Shown one piece after another: positions 1 through 8,545 of a stretch of DNA of 10,000 bases; position 1 is the stretch's first letter; the number at the start of each line of letters is the position of its first letter. The notes under the pieces are model-generated. The model made no database searches. It was given only the letters and a program-made list of their open reading frames with translations, and had not been told where the DNA came from. Position numbers and translations under genes: made by a program. The DNA comes from Actinidia chinensis (lineage: Eukaryota; Streptophyta; Magnoliopsida; Ericales; Actinidiaceae). The DNA lies in NCBI GenBank assembly GCA_009663005.1, contig CM018901.1:16183739-16193738 (forward strand), written 5' to 3'.

Positions 1-1712
1 CACAAAAAAAAATACCCTGTTGCATGAAGGAAAAAAAAAAAAAATTAAAAATTATTCAGAATTCAGAAGTTTATCTTGACGAGGCGAAATAGTTTTCAAC
101 GGTGATATATTGATATATGGAAAATATTCTAACTACTATATAACTAGAATCTTTTTGAAAATTGGGGCGACAGTCGTCTCCAACCACCCAAGGATCCTTG
201 AATTTATCATGGATGACACATCAACGTGATACTCGGCTAAGAAAGTCACATAAAATAAATAGATAGGACGAGCTTGTATTCTACACTGATTGTTCTTCAG
301 TCATTTTCTTAGTTTCATTTTATTAACCAATCAAATTTGGTACAATTCGATAATCCACCGGTGAATTCATTATTTCCAGTGCCTATCCTTTTGGTCCAAA
401 AAAATAGTTGGGTTCCACTAATTTATTTATTTTGTTGATTGTGGTTGTGCAATCTTGGTGATTCCGTTGATTGCATATCTCTAATTAATTCAATCACGTT
501 TCATGGACATTTTCAAAAAAAAAAAACACCATTAACACTAATAATTCTCTGATATAAGATTTTTTGGATTATATGGATTGCGTGATTTAGTTGTTTTAAA
601 ATATATTTTTTAACTATATATTAAAAAACATAAAAAAATATGTCATAATTAACTAATATAAAAAAATAAAAATATGTATATTTAGTGGATACCATTCGGA
701 TATTTTTATAGATTTTACTGTACAGATGTAATGTATGTGTACTAATACCGGTTAAACATATTTCATAGTTAAAAACAGTGACTATCCATCTCAAAGTAAT
801 TTATGAAGTATTCATAGATCTATTGAAAAAATAATATATCAGTGTTAAGGAAAAATATGTTGCTAATATTTTCAGGCTGTTAATATTGGAAATTTGGGAT
901 ATGTAAAATTCTTTCACCTGCTATCTTTCGTGTATTATTTTTGTTTAAAAGTTGATCATAACAAATATTAGATCCCACAATCGAGGAGAATCTTATAATA
1001 TATTGAAGGAATCAAATAAATTACTTTTTGCTTAAAAAAAGGAAAAAAAAGAAAAAGGAAGAGGGAACGATGTATGTATAGTGTCAAATAAATTAATTTA
1101 TTTAGTTAGTAATCCCTACCACTCACAATAATATCTTTGCAATTTAGCCACCAAATACCATCAGATTCACAAAATCAACAATTGTCTGATAATTTATTTT
1201 AATAAGTGTCTTTTTATCAATTTTACCTATCATTATATTCATACGTGAGGGATTCACGACGATTTTAATAAGTTAGACAACGAAAATAAATGATCTCAAA
1301 CAAGTTAAGTTGATTTTTTTTATTCTATAAGCCAAAACTCAATAAGCAAAAGGATGTGTGAATCAGAGGCAATAATATCCCCATAATTACACCATATAAA
1401 ATATCTAGAAAGCAAAATTGTATATGTCATCGATCTCATTGTGAATTAATTGGATTTTTTGTCCTTTTATGAAGATTTTAGTTATTTTTTCTGATTTATC
1501 TACGGAAAAACGAACCCAAAAAAATTTTGAACAATATGAATAGGGTGAAGGAATGATAAAGAAAACATTGAATATGTATATAGTACAAAAAATTACATTG
1601 ACAATACTTTAAGTTTGACGAAAAAAAAATAATAATAAGTAAATTAGAGGCATCTAACTCTTCGTTTATCTTATCTAACTTTCTCTTCAATAAATTTTCG
1701 TCCCAAGCACAG
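1..1712. other. AT-rich intergenic region with no recognisable gene
   Basis: I see no supported gene here on either strand. The stretch is rich in A and T runs with frequent stops in all frames. The only open frame of note (minus strand, 1496-1690) is low-complexity, rich in F, I, L and Y, and resembles no family I know. No clear terminal repeats, tRNA-like folds or GC-rich islands are visible. It is best read as spacer or strongly decayed repeat DNA lying outside the left target-site duplication of the hAT element. Confidence 0.6.
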
Positions 1713-1720
1713 ACTAATAC
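1713..1720. repeat. Left target-site duplication of hAT element
   Basis: The 8 bases ACTAATAC directly precede the left terminus CAGTGGCG. The 8 bases after the outer right terminus are CTAATTAC. The two agree as CTAAT(T)AC with one base lost on the left. hAT elements make 8-bp duplications, so this pair supports 1721-6114 as the unit that transposed. The bases after the internal right terminus (5358-5365, CTCATCCC) do not match. Confidence 0.65.
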
Positions 1721-1735
1721 CAGTGGCGATCCAGA
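1721..1735 (+). repeat. Left terminal inverted repeat of hAT element
   Basis: CAGTGGCGATCCAGA pairs with the right termini, which read CAGGGGCG(G)ATTGAA on the minus strand. Agreement is CAG-x-GGCG-AT over the first 10 to 11 bases and fades after that. The internal right end has CGGAT where this end and the outer right end have CGAT, so one G has probably been lost here. A G7 run followed by CAA lies about 15 bases further in. Confidence 0.8.
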
Positions 1736-1874
1736 ACAAAATATTCAGGGGGGGCAACCATTAAGAGAAAAATAATAATTAAAAATATTATCGGAAAACC
1801 AGAACACAACGTAGATTGATAAGCCCAAAAGTAAACCAAAAAAAATATATTCATTGTAAGTTTCTAATAGACAT

Positions 1875-4288
1875 TTACAATTGACCACGACGAGTCTTCA
1901 TCGTTTGAAAGTTTTGCATGATAGTTTCATATCGATGGAATCAAAAAGATCTTTTCTATATATACTATCAAGCTATTTTCATCCATTCATCAACCCATTC
2001 TGGTCCGCAACCGATTATTCCACAATGTTCATAGCAGAAAATACCCCTCAACAGTAGCGTTGCCAACTGGCAATATCAATGACAAAAGTCAAAAGCAAGT
2101 AAACTAACGGATGGATAAACTTGTTCTTCCGTAGTCTACCATTTTTTTTAGCAGAAAATCAATAAGTCCATAAACCTTGAAAGTCATACTAGAGAGCATT
2201 GGTCAACCATATAAGTATCGCGTTGATCATGAAGTACCAAGAGCTTCCAACGATGAAAATTCTTTTGGATACAATTCAGCAAGTCGAACAATTTTTCTTG
2301 TCAAAAAAAAACAAGCTAGAGAATGGTTAGATGGACTCAAAAAAAAAAAAACATGTCAGCAAAGAAGCAAACTCGGTGTTTGACTCAGTGAAGCGGGCAT
2401 TTAGTTCTGGCATTTAGCATATCTATAACCGTGTTTTGTTAAAGTTTAGATCAACTCGATAAGATGCAAGTTTGTCATTTCTGAGCTTTAACCTCCTCCG
2501 GACCTAGAGTATATAAACATACAGTCATATAAGAACATCTAATTTCATGCTTTTCACAAAAATTGAAAAACATAGCAAGTAAACACTCCACCCACTTTTC
2601 TAATCATGTGGAGTCTGCTATTAGACACTTGAACCAAAAGTCATGGCCTTACAATATCTTGATCTTTTCGTTGCAATGCCTGTGATAATTCAATTTGTAA
2701 TACTGTAATATCGCTCTCATCAAATGAGATAAAGTACAAAATCCAAAAGGATTGTATGAATGCAACAAGACATTTGCTTCAGCAGTTGTTCAGAATTTGA
2801 ACTATCCTCTGAAATCATTTCAAGCAACAATCACCGCCTGAAGAACATATCTATCAAGCTAATCAAAGTACCATAGTGGATCCACAAAGTGTTATCACAG
2901 CCGTTTGAGATGGCTTTCTTGATTTAACCCTTGCCCACTTGAAAGTATTCCTTTATTGAGTGATCAAACAACTTTTTGAAGCTTGTTTCTCCTTAAGAAT
3001 ATTCTCGACGTTTACATGATGCCCCAACAACATTCACCACATTGCTAACCAAATTAAAAAGTAAGGCAATCCATTTTGCTCTTCCCTTTCATCCTTGATC
3101 ATGATTCTTTGCCACCGGCCACAAGAGCTAATTGTAGTTGAGTGAGCAACGCAAATGAACGTAATATGCACATGGATTCGCTTTCAGAATAAGTTGCTTA
3201 AGACCTTAGCTCACCCGCATGTTACTAGACCACCATCATAACCTTGCCCACGTAATCTTGAAATACTCAATCCTGCCTACACAATAGATCTCCCACAGCT
3301 TTCTGAGTGAAGAGCACGGTATTTGTAACATGTTCATAACCAAAAAGCCGTTCAATCACGGCCCTTTCTTTGTTGACATACCGTATTACAGCCTGCATTT
3401 TGCTCCTTAATTGATATTATCACGGGCTTGTCAATCAAAATAGAAAAAAAGTGCATCCACCGAGGATCTTTAATAACACATGATAGTTTCGATGAGCTAC
3501 ACTACAATGTCTTTTGAATTTCGGGACGCTACCATTTTCAGATTTTGGCGGAGCATTATTCAAGGCAAACAGATTTGACATCTTCAGTGTGTTCAGCAAG
3601 AAACTTCAAAAGTCAAGAAAATTTTTTGGCTACTTAACTTTCGGATTCATCATGACCACGAAGATGCAAGCCTTGTCTTAAGAGAAAACGAAAAACATAA
3701 TCAATTGTGCATTCAAGCGTGTTCGTATTCCATTCGAGCTTGGTCAGATGCTTAACAAGAACTGTATGAATATGTTGTTTGATTCAACAAGTCTTGGCAT
3801 TTACTCCAAGCTTGAGTATGAACACTATTGGACCTCCTACATGAACATATAATTTTTCTTTCTTCTTCCAATTTGAGAAACCAACAAAAGATTCCACCGC
3901 CTGCATTGATATACGATATCAGGTTTGAATAGATAACAACATAGACAGAATGCTTTTTTTTTTTTTGTTTTATTTTTTTTACAGCATCTTGTCTTTTACT
4001 ATACTTAACCAATAGGAAATTCACTAATACCAAGCTGATAAATCGTCGGCTGATTGTCCAAAGCTTGGTTGTGGAAATCCTTCATATATGAGGCTGACAA
4101 GGACCCCTTGCCAGATAGCTATCGGATTTGTCTCGATCATTAGGATTGTAATCCATAATTCGAGTCCGAAGCTAGGATCTGCAGTGAGTCAGCCAAGTGA
4201 TTCTACGCGGCTTTGTTTTAAGGGAGAAGTATTATCCTCTTTGAGTATAGACATATGAACAAATGATTTATTTAAAATACTTATCCAT
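1875..4288 (-). pseudogene. hAT transposase (TTF zinc finger, DUF4371, dimerisation domain), frame disrupted
   Basis: Transposase that would bind the element's ends and cut and rejoin DNA in the nucleus. Reading leftward: ATG at 4286-4288 gives MDKYFK, like the usual N-terminus of this family, but TAA follows at once (4268-4270). Next come DYNPNDRD (4130-4153) and GPCQP (4091-4105) of the TTF region, the finger AFCLCCYLF (3927-3953), VGGPNSVHTQAW (within 3797-3843), FLLRQGL...RGHDES (3640-3687), FSILID with a candidate first catalytic Asp (3430-3432), RGQGYDGG (3229-3252, candidate second Asp 3235-3237), SNMR (3215-3226), LVSNVVNVVGASCKRR (within 2999-3061), GLNQESHLKR (within 2901-2936), ELSQALQRKDQDIV (2650-2691), RLAELYPKEFSS (within 2230-2292), LPVGNATVE (2047-2073), FSAMNIV (2021-2041), IVYIEK (within 1931-1974), and MKTRRGQL then TAA at 1875. 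The span of about 800 codons matches the family's usual length. Motifs lie in different frames, so many small indels intervene. Either it is a pseudogene or the assembly is noisy. Confidence 0.92.
3954..3980 (-). repeat. A-rich insertion inside the transposase zinc finger
   Basis: On the minus strand an A-run, TAAAAC and a second A-run (27 bases) sit between a codon pair for Asp-Ala and the finger motif AFCLCCYLF. In relatives the sequence there is simply a charged residue, Asp, Ala, Ala, Phe, Cys with no spacer. The insertion keeps no useful coding content and would add a Lys-rich segment or shift the frame. It could be a simple-repeat expansion or a homopolymer artefact. Confidence 0.6.
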
Positions 4289-4624
4289 GACTTGCTTAAA
4301 ATAAACTTGCTCAGACAAAAAAAATTACATAACATCATATTAACTTAATTCAAAAAAACAATCAAAATTAATCAACTAACTGCCCAAATTGTTCGAGAAA
4401 AAGTAATCAAATATGGAGTTTTTTTTGAGGTTTGCTTCGCTCATAGCTGGTCATTTTCTTTCCACTAATTTTAAACGTCACGATTTGGGATTACGCATAT
4501 TTTCAAATATCCTATGCTCCACTTGAGTTTCAAAGTTCTCTGGTTTCAGCCTAATGGAGTAAAAGTAAAGTTTATTTTGATATTATTTCAGAGCACAAGT
4601 TAAGGGTTTTGTGCCCTTGTGGCC
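4289..4624 (-). other. Presumed transposase leader region
   Basis: This stretch lies between the likely transposase ATG (4288) and the start of the duplicated promoter end (4625). It shows no conserved protein motif in any frame. By position it should hold the 5' untranslated region and possibly a leader intron; pyrimidine-rich tracts on the minus strand around 4310-4370, shortly before the ATG, would fit an acceptor zone, but no splice site can be fixed by eye. Confidence 0.4.
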
Positions 4625-5357
4625 GCTCATCCCTACTAAGCTCACTGTGGAGGATACTCTCCGGTCTGCCTCTCATTGATAAGCACTACTAAAATAAGCA
4701 AAAGGGAGAATTAATCTTTTTTTTCTTAATTTCACAAATAAAAAAACTATGAAACAACGTAGAACAAAAAAAAAATATTTCAATTTTTGTCATTAGTCTA
4801 ATTTTATTCAGAGAAATCCAATCCAAAACCCTAGCATCAAAAGTCAATAACGATAAATTCAAACATCCATCAAATTTAATAACAAATAGAAAAAGTATAC
4901 ACAAATATACATAATTGATTACGATGGAGTCGAATCTAACAGAGATGGTGGCCGTTCGTCGGAGTGAACTGTGAAACTTTGCGCGAGGGGGAATCCTAAC
5001 GTATTTCCGATCGAGATTCAAAGTGAAACCAATTTACAGTTGAAGAAATATAGAACAAGAGGGAGCGAGAGAGAGCCGAGACGGGTGAGTTTTCAACTGG
5101 TCAATCAAAGAGGAAACTTGTTAGATGTAGGTTTCTCAGTGGTTTGGGGGTTTAAACTTTTAAAAAACTAATTACGCCACAGGGCCTCAAATTTAATAAT
5201 CTTGTTTCTTGGCCAAACACAGTTGAATTATTATACTATGACCCCAATTTGTGAGGGGGGGGCAAACTTACAAAAATTCAAAATTATAGGTAAAAATTTT
5301 TTTTCAACTTGAGGGGGGGCCGCTGCCCCTCTTGGGCCCACATTCAATCCGCCCCTG
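4625..5357. repeat. Tandem copy A of the hAT right (promoter) end
   Basis: Copy A starts GCTCATCCCTACTAAG and ends at the internal right terminus AATCCGCCCCTG at 5357. Copy B repeats it with a period of about 732 bp. Shared landmarks in the same order include CTCTCATTGATAA, ACTACTAAAATAAGCAAAAGGG, AACAACGTAGAAC, CATCCATCAAATTTA, GGCCGTTCGTCGGAGTGAA, GATCGAG and AGGTAAAAATTTTTTTT (ladder positions approximate). The copies differ by substitutions and very many one-base indels. No protein is encoded; the open frames in this stretch are chance ones. By position it carries the transposase promoter and leader. Confidence 0.9.
5342..5357 (-). repeat. Internal right terminal inverted repeat
   Basis: ATTCAATCCGCCCCTG is a complete right terminus inside the element; its reverse complement is CAGGGGCGGATTGAAT. 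It keeps the GG of CGGAT that both outer ends lack. The flanking bases CTCATCCC do not match the left target-site duplication, so this end was not the one used with the left end at 1721 in the event that placed the element here. Confidence 0.8.
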
Positions 5358-6114
5358 CTCATCCCTAATAAGCCTCACTGTTGGAGAATACTCTGCGGTT
5401 CTCCTCTCATTGATAACATCACTACTAAAATAAGCAAAAGGGAAAAATTTAATCTTTTTTTCTTAATTTCACCAAATTAAAAACTTGAAAACAACGTAGA
5501 ACAAAAAAAAAATATTCATTTTTGTGTCATTTCGTCTAATTTTATTCAGTAAATCCAATTCCAAAACCATAACTAGCAAAGTCAAATAACGATAAAATTC
5601 CAACATCCATCAAATTTATAACAACTAGAAAAAGTAGACACAATATACATAACCGTATTACCGATCGAGAGTCGAATCTCACCAAGATTGTCGGCCGTTC
5701 GTCGGAGTGAAACTGTGAAACTTTTGCGTCGAGGAATCTAATCGATTTTCCGATCGAGAAGATTCAAAGTGATAACCAATTTACCGGTGAAGAAATATAA
5801 GAACAAGAGAGAGAGAGATGCCGAGACGGAGTGAGAAGAGTGAGTTTCGAATGGTCAAAGAGGAAACTTGGAGATTGTTTCTCAGCTGATTTGGGGGTTT
5901 TAACTTTTAAAACTAAATTCGCCACCGGTCCCTTCAATTTAAATAATCTTGTTTTCTCTTTGGCAAACCCAAAGTTTGAATTAATTTCATACTATACCCC
6001 AATTTTTGAGGGGGGCAAACTTTACAAAAATTATAAAATTATAGGTAAAAATTTTTTTTTTCAACTTGAGGGGGCAAAAGCTGCCCCTCCTGGGCACCCA
6101 TTCAATCGCCCCTG
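5358..6114. repeat. Tandem copy B of the hAT right (promoter) end
   Basis: Second, outer copy of the promoter end. It begins CTCATCCCTAATAAG directly after the internal terminus and runs to the outer terminus at 6114. Order and content match copy A throughout. The G-rich subterminal part reads GAGGGGGGCAAAC and, nearer the end, GAGGGGGCAAAAGCTGCCCC, which can fold as a G-rich/C-rich hairpin (GGGGCA...TGCCCC). No real gene lies in it; the plus-strand frame 5831-6118 is a chance reading of non-coding sequence. Confidence 0.9.
6100..6114 (-). repeat. Outer right terminal inverted repeat of hAT element
   Basis: The sequence ATTCAATCGCCCCTG closes the element. The reverse complement CAGGGGCGATTGAAT pairs with the left terminus CAGTGGCGATCCAGA, differing at base 4 and after base 10. 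It matches the internal right terminus except for one missing G. Confidence 0.8.
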
Positions 6115-6122
6115 CTAATTAC
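6115..6122. repeat. Right target-site duplication of hAT element
   Basis: CTAATTAC follows the outer right terminus and corresponds to ACTAATAC (1713-1720) with a one-base slip in the T run. Confidence 0.65.
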
Positions 6123-7262
6123 TTAAATAATTAATTGATTACTCAAACAAACACGACGTCCAACACGTTTGTTTCTATGAGCGCCATTACGCCGGGTATC
6201 ACTTGGCCAACGCTTAATTGCACCCTCTTGCCCAAAGTTTTTATTTTCTCTTGGCCATTTAACTACTAATGAAATTTACAACGTTGCTTAATTACACCTT
6301 GTCTAAACGCTTAATACTCGTTGCTTAATTGCCCCCGTGCCTTTAAAGTTTTCTCTATTTTTTACTTTGGCCATTTAACTAGTAATTTCCCACATTCCTA
6401 GCCTTAGTACCTACATGAGTGGAGTGCAACAGCCATCAAAGAATGACGGAAAATGCCTCTTAGATGGCGCGTGGTTGCCACTAGTACATCACAAGGGCAC
6501 ATATAAATGGGGTTTTCCTAATTGTAAGGCACTAGCGTATAACGTGTATCTTAATTTTTGGGTACCATGAAAGTCATTTTTTTTTTCGCAAATTAGTCAA
6601 GAATTGGAGGGAATTTCAACCAATTTTGTTATCAAGGCTCACGCCACCTTATTTTTTGCTTGTTCTAAAAGAGAGAAAAAAAAAAATCTCTTTAAAATGG
6701 AATTCCTCATATTGTTATTTTGTTGTCTTTAACAATAACGGATGAAGACTCCTAGATTTGCCAAATTTCCACCACATCAATATGTGAATTCCATTAGTAT
6801 TCCTCATCCTTCAAAAAATGTATGAGACCTTTCTCTCTCTCAACAAATTTTGCTCATTTTTAAAGAAGTCTTTTTTATAAGCGGGTAGGACCCATGGTGA
6901 CAAAAAAAAAAATCAGAGTTCATGCCTGGGCTAATAATTTGGGAAGATAAGTAATACCTCACTTCCATATAGATGAAGAAATTGTTCATACTGAGAGTTG
7001 ACTGCTAAATTTATTTTACACATTATTTTAGGAAATGCTTGTTCTGAACTGGAGTTTTTGCGTCCATGTGTGACTATGGCATTTTCCATTATGCAAATAT
7101 GCATTAGTTTAAAGTGCAATGTAGACAATTATTATCAAGCGAAAGAAGAAAAATGAAAAATTTAGGGGCAAAAGTGGCAATTTTCCTCTTCACTAATGCC
7201 ATCCTGGTTTGATTCCTCACATCATTCTAATTTGAAACCAACCCCAATACATCCCTATAGAA
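6123..7262. other. AT-rich spacer between transposon and candidate gene
   Basis: No coding exon can be supported. It contains a degenerate repeat at 6211-6395 (listed separately), a short hairpin AAAGAGA...TCTCTTT around 6668-6695 with an A-rich loop, and several T and A runs. The minus-strand frame 6931-7128 has mixed composition but no motif I recognise. The last 100 bases or so form the probable proximal promoter of the gene starting near 7290. Confidence 0.5.
6211..6395 (+). repeat. Degenerate short repeat with GCTTAATTGCACC core
   Basis: The core GCTTAATTGCACC or close variants occurs near 6212, 6287 and 6322, with a shorter GCTTAATA at about 6310. After the first and last cores the sequence continues in parallel: a CCC-rich patch, AAAGTTTT, a T-rich tract, then TTGGCCATTTAACTA-TAAT. 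This gives two units about 110 bp apart. Nothing suggests coding. It may be a relic of a longer dispersed plant repeat. Confidence 0.55.
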
Positions 7263-7270
7263 TTTAAATA
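7263..7270 (+). promoter_or_regulatory. TATA-like box of candidate gene
   Basis: TTTAAATA, preceded by CCCTATAGAA and followed by a CT-rich stretch with TCATCA-type start sites about 25 to 40 bases on. The leader to the ATG at 7373 is roughly 75 bases, rich in C and T (CTTCTCTATCTCTTCTTT), as is common for plant genes. Inferred from position and composition only. Confidence 0.45.
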
Positions 7271-7372
7271 CCACCCTTCTCCTACATCAGTCTCATCAAC
7301 CGATAAAAAAACTTCTCAAAACTTCTCTATCTCTTCTTTACATTCTTGACTTATCTCCCGAAGCATCAAACC

Positions 7373-7489
7373 ATGGCTGCTTCACAACAATTTTCACTAA
7401 TCCGCTTCTTCACTTGCTCTCTCTTCTTAAAGGAACTCTTGGTGATGCACATAGTTCTTTCTTATCAATCTCTCTATTTGGCCATGTAA
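7373..7489 (+). CDS. Possible first exon or short ORF with hydrophobic N-terminus, family unknown
   Basis: An ATG in good plant context (ACCATGGCT) opens a 38-codon frame beginning MAASQQFSLIRFFTCSLF and closing with TAA at 7487-7489. The start resembles a secretory signal peptide: short polar N-region with one Arg, then a hydrophobic stretch. The promoter-like box and CT-rich leader upstream support a real transcription unit. A one-base slip near 7428 would change the end of the frame to a Leu-rich core followed by small residues, closer to a normal cleavage region, so the true exon may differ. GT dinucleotides suitable as a donor lie around 7440-7490 but none stands out. I cannot name the family. 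It may be the first exon of a gene running to about 9300, or a degraded gene. Confidence 0.4.
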   Translation: MAASQQFSLIRFFTCSLFLKELLVMHIVLSYQSLYLAM

Positions 7490-8019
7490 TGTGTGCATAT
7501 GCATGCAAAATTACATGCATGTATTTAACTGTTTCGTGTCAACCGTTCACGTAAGATTTTACTTAGTCCGTAAACTTCAGAACCCTTGACACAAGCTGGA
7601 TCTGACACCCATCATAAAAAATATGTATTTAACCATGTTGTTGTTTTTCTTAGGAGATATTTTATGTGATGCAACTTGCCTACAAGCAGTGTATTCTTTC
7701 CCCCCCGCCATTGCATCGTCTGGAAAGAGGTGTTTGTTTGGAAACTGGATACCCATGCAAAACGTTGGAGTGGGGGGCAAATAGGAATGGCTTCCAGACA
7801 TAGAGACCGACACGTTGTGTGAGGCGCATGCGTGGCTAAACCGCAACTCCGTTGGATTTCATCCGATAAGTTTCTCGAACCAACAATTTTCTTGCCAAGC
7901 TTTCTCTCACAAATTATTACCAGGAATTGCCCCAACATTATCGATGTCTATGTTAAGTTGGTTAGGCAGACGGAAAATATTTTTACAGGACGTATACATA
8001 CGTCCTCTCTATATAAGAA
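7490..8019 (+). other. Candidate gene body or intron, unresolved
   Basis: After the possible first exon comes AT-rich sequence with RY-type CATGCATG motifs (7499-7522), then a less AT-rich block at about 7690-7960 with coding-like composition. In that block the plus frame 7832-8023 reads ...SFLSQIITRNCPNIIDVYVKLVRQTE..., which has the look of a leucine-rich F-box-type segment, but neighbouring frames are also open and none continues upstream without a shift. Overlapping minus-strand frames (7577-7938) show no motif. I treat it as an unassigned, possibly frameshifted exon. Confidence 0.25.
7988..8005. repeat. 18-bp near-palindrome
   Basis: GGACGTAT and ATACGTCC are perfect 8-base inverted arms separated by two bases (AC). 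It contains two ACGT cores, which are the core of plant bZIP binding sites, and a TATATAAG-like string follows about 7 bases on (8010-8016). A regulatory role is only a possibility. Confidence 0.5.
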
Positions 8020-8545
8020 CTAGGGATAGTGGCCCACGCGATTCATGTGCAAAAGATTAATGTTATTTTTTATTTTTGTTATTTATTTTTTGCGACTGCA
8101 ATTACTAACAAATATTGACGATAATTTCAACATTCAAAGATATGTGAGCCGATTGTAAGGTGTCATAGTTAAACACGGCGCTTTGAATCTCTCTCTCCCC
8201 TACCCAACCTCAGTATAATTACTTACCTCTCTCTTTGATTTTGATAATAGGATTGCATTCCACGTTGGACATAGAATGCAGGAACACAAAACAATGGTTT
8301 TAGCCTGTGTCAAACACTATTTTTTTGACAATTTCTGTCTTTAGGTTCTTAAAGTCCGTATCTTTTCATTGAAAATGCACTCTACAACGCACAATTACAC
8401 ATTGAGACTCGTGTATTTGTAATTTGCAAATCACGACATGCGACCAGTGTGCATTAACACATAGATCGCATAGATTGTTGGGGAGAGAGCATTCCTTGCC
8501 TTTTTTTTTTTTTTTTTTTGGCAAATTCATCTTATATATAATAGA
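8020..8545 (-). mobile_element. Possible small non-autonomous Helitron
   Basis: Read on the minus strand, the stretch ends ...GGGCCACTATCCCTAG and is followed by a T, as Helitron 3' ends are. Eight bases before CTAG is a decayed hairpin: stem GCACATG with CGTGGGC around loop AATCG, with one mismatch and one wobble. At the other side the minus strand has A then TCTATTATATATAAGATG, giving the expected 5' TC within an A-T target. The interior holds no protein. A 19-base T run lies at 8501-8519 and a small inverted repeat TGCATTC/GAATGCA at 8254-8280. The 3' end is the stronger evidence; the 5' end is a guess and the element could extend further right. Confidence 0.33.

Larger units (their letters stand above)
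1721..6114 (-). mobile_element. hAT-superfamily DNA transposon, DUF4371/TTF type, with duplicated right end
   Basis: This is a plant hAT transposon of about 4.4 kb. It begins CAGTGGCGATCCAGAA and ends TTCAATCGCCCCTG, whose reverse complement starts CAGGGGCGATTGAA, so the termini are short imperfect inverted repeats. G-rich runs such as GGGGGGGCAA sit just inside both ends, which is typical of this plant group. The element carries one transposase gene on the minus strand (1875-4288), so the right end is the promoter end. An 8-bp target-site duplication with a one-base slip flanks it. The right 730-750 bp is present twice in tandem, each copy ending in a terminal-repeat motif (5357 and 6114). 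Assignment to hAT is secure from the termini and the transposase motifs. Present-day mobility is doubtful because the transposase frame is broken. Confidence 0.9.

Noticed and set aside
2177..2383. Plus-strand open frame of 68 codons inside the transposon
   Set aside because: It lies antisense to the transposase segment that reads RLAELYPKEFSS, so it is a shadow of that gene.
3752..4033. Minus-strand 93-codon frame as a separate gene with an intron ending in TGCAG
   Set aside because: The supposed intron sequence encodes the zinc-finger motif AFCLCCYLF in another frame, so this is part of the transposase with a frameshift, not a splice site.
4689..5171. Open frames on both strands in copy A of the promoter end
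   Set aside because: The corresponding stretch in copy B has different frames and many indels, so there is no selection for a protein here.
5831..6118. Plus-strand open frame of 95 codons ending at the hAT terminus
   Set aside because: It reads through non-coding subterminal and terminal-repeat sequence and is not kept in copy A.
8501..8519. T19 run as a retroposon tail
   Set aside because: No coding or SINE-like sequence and no flanking duplication is visible around it; it may belong to the Helitron candidate or be simple sequence.
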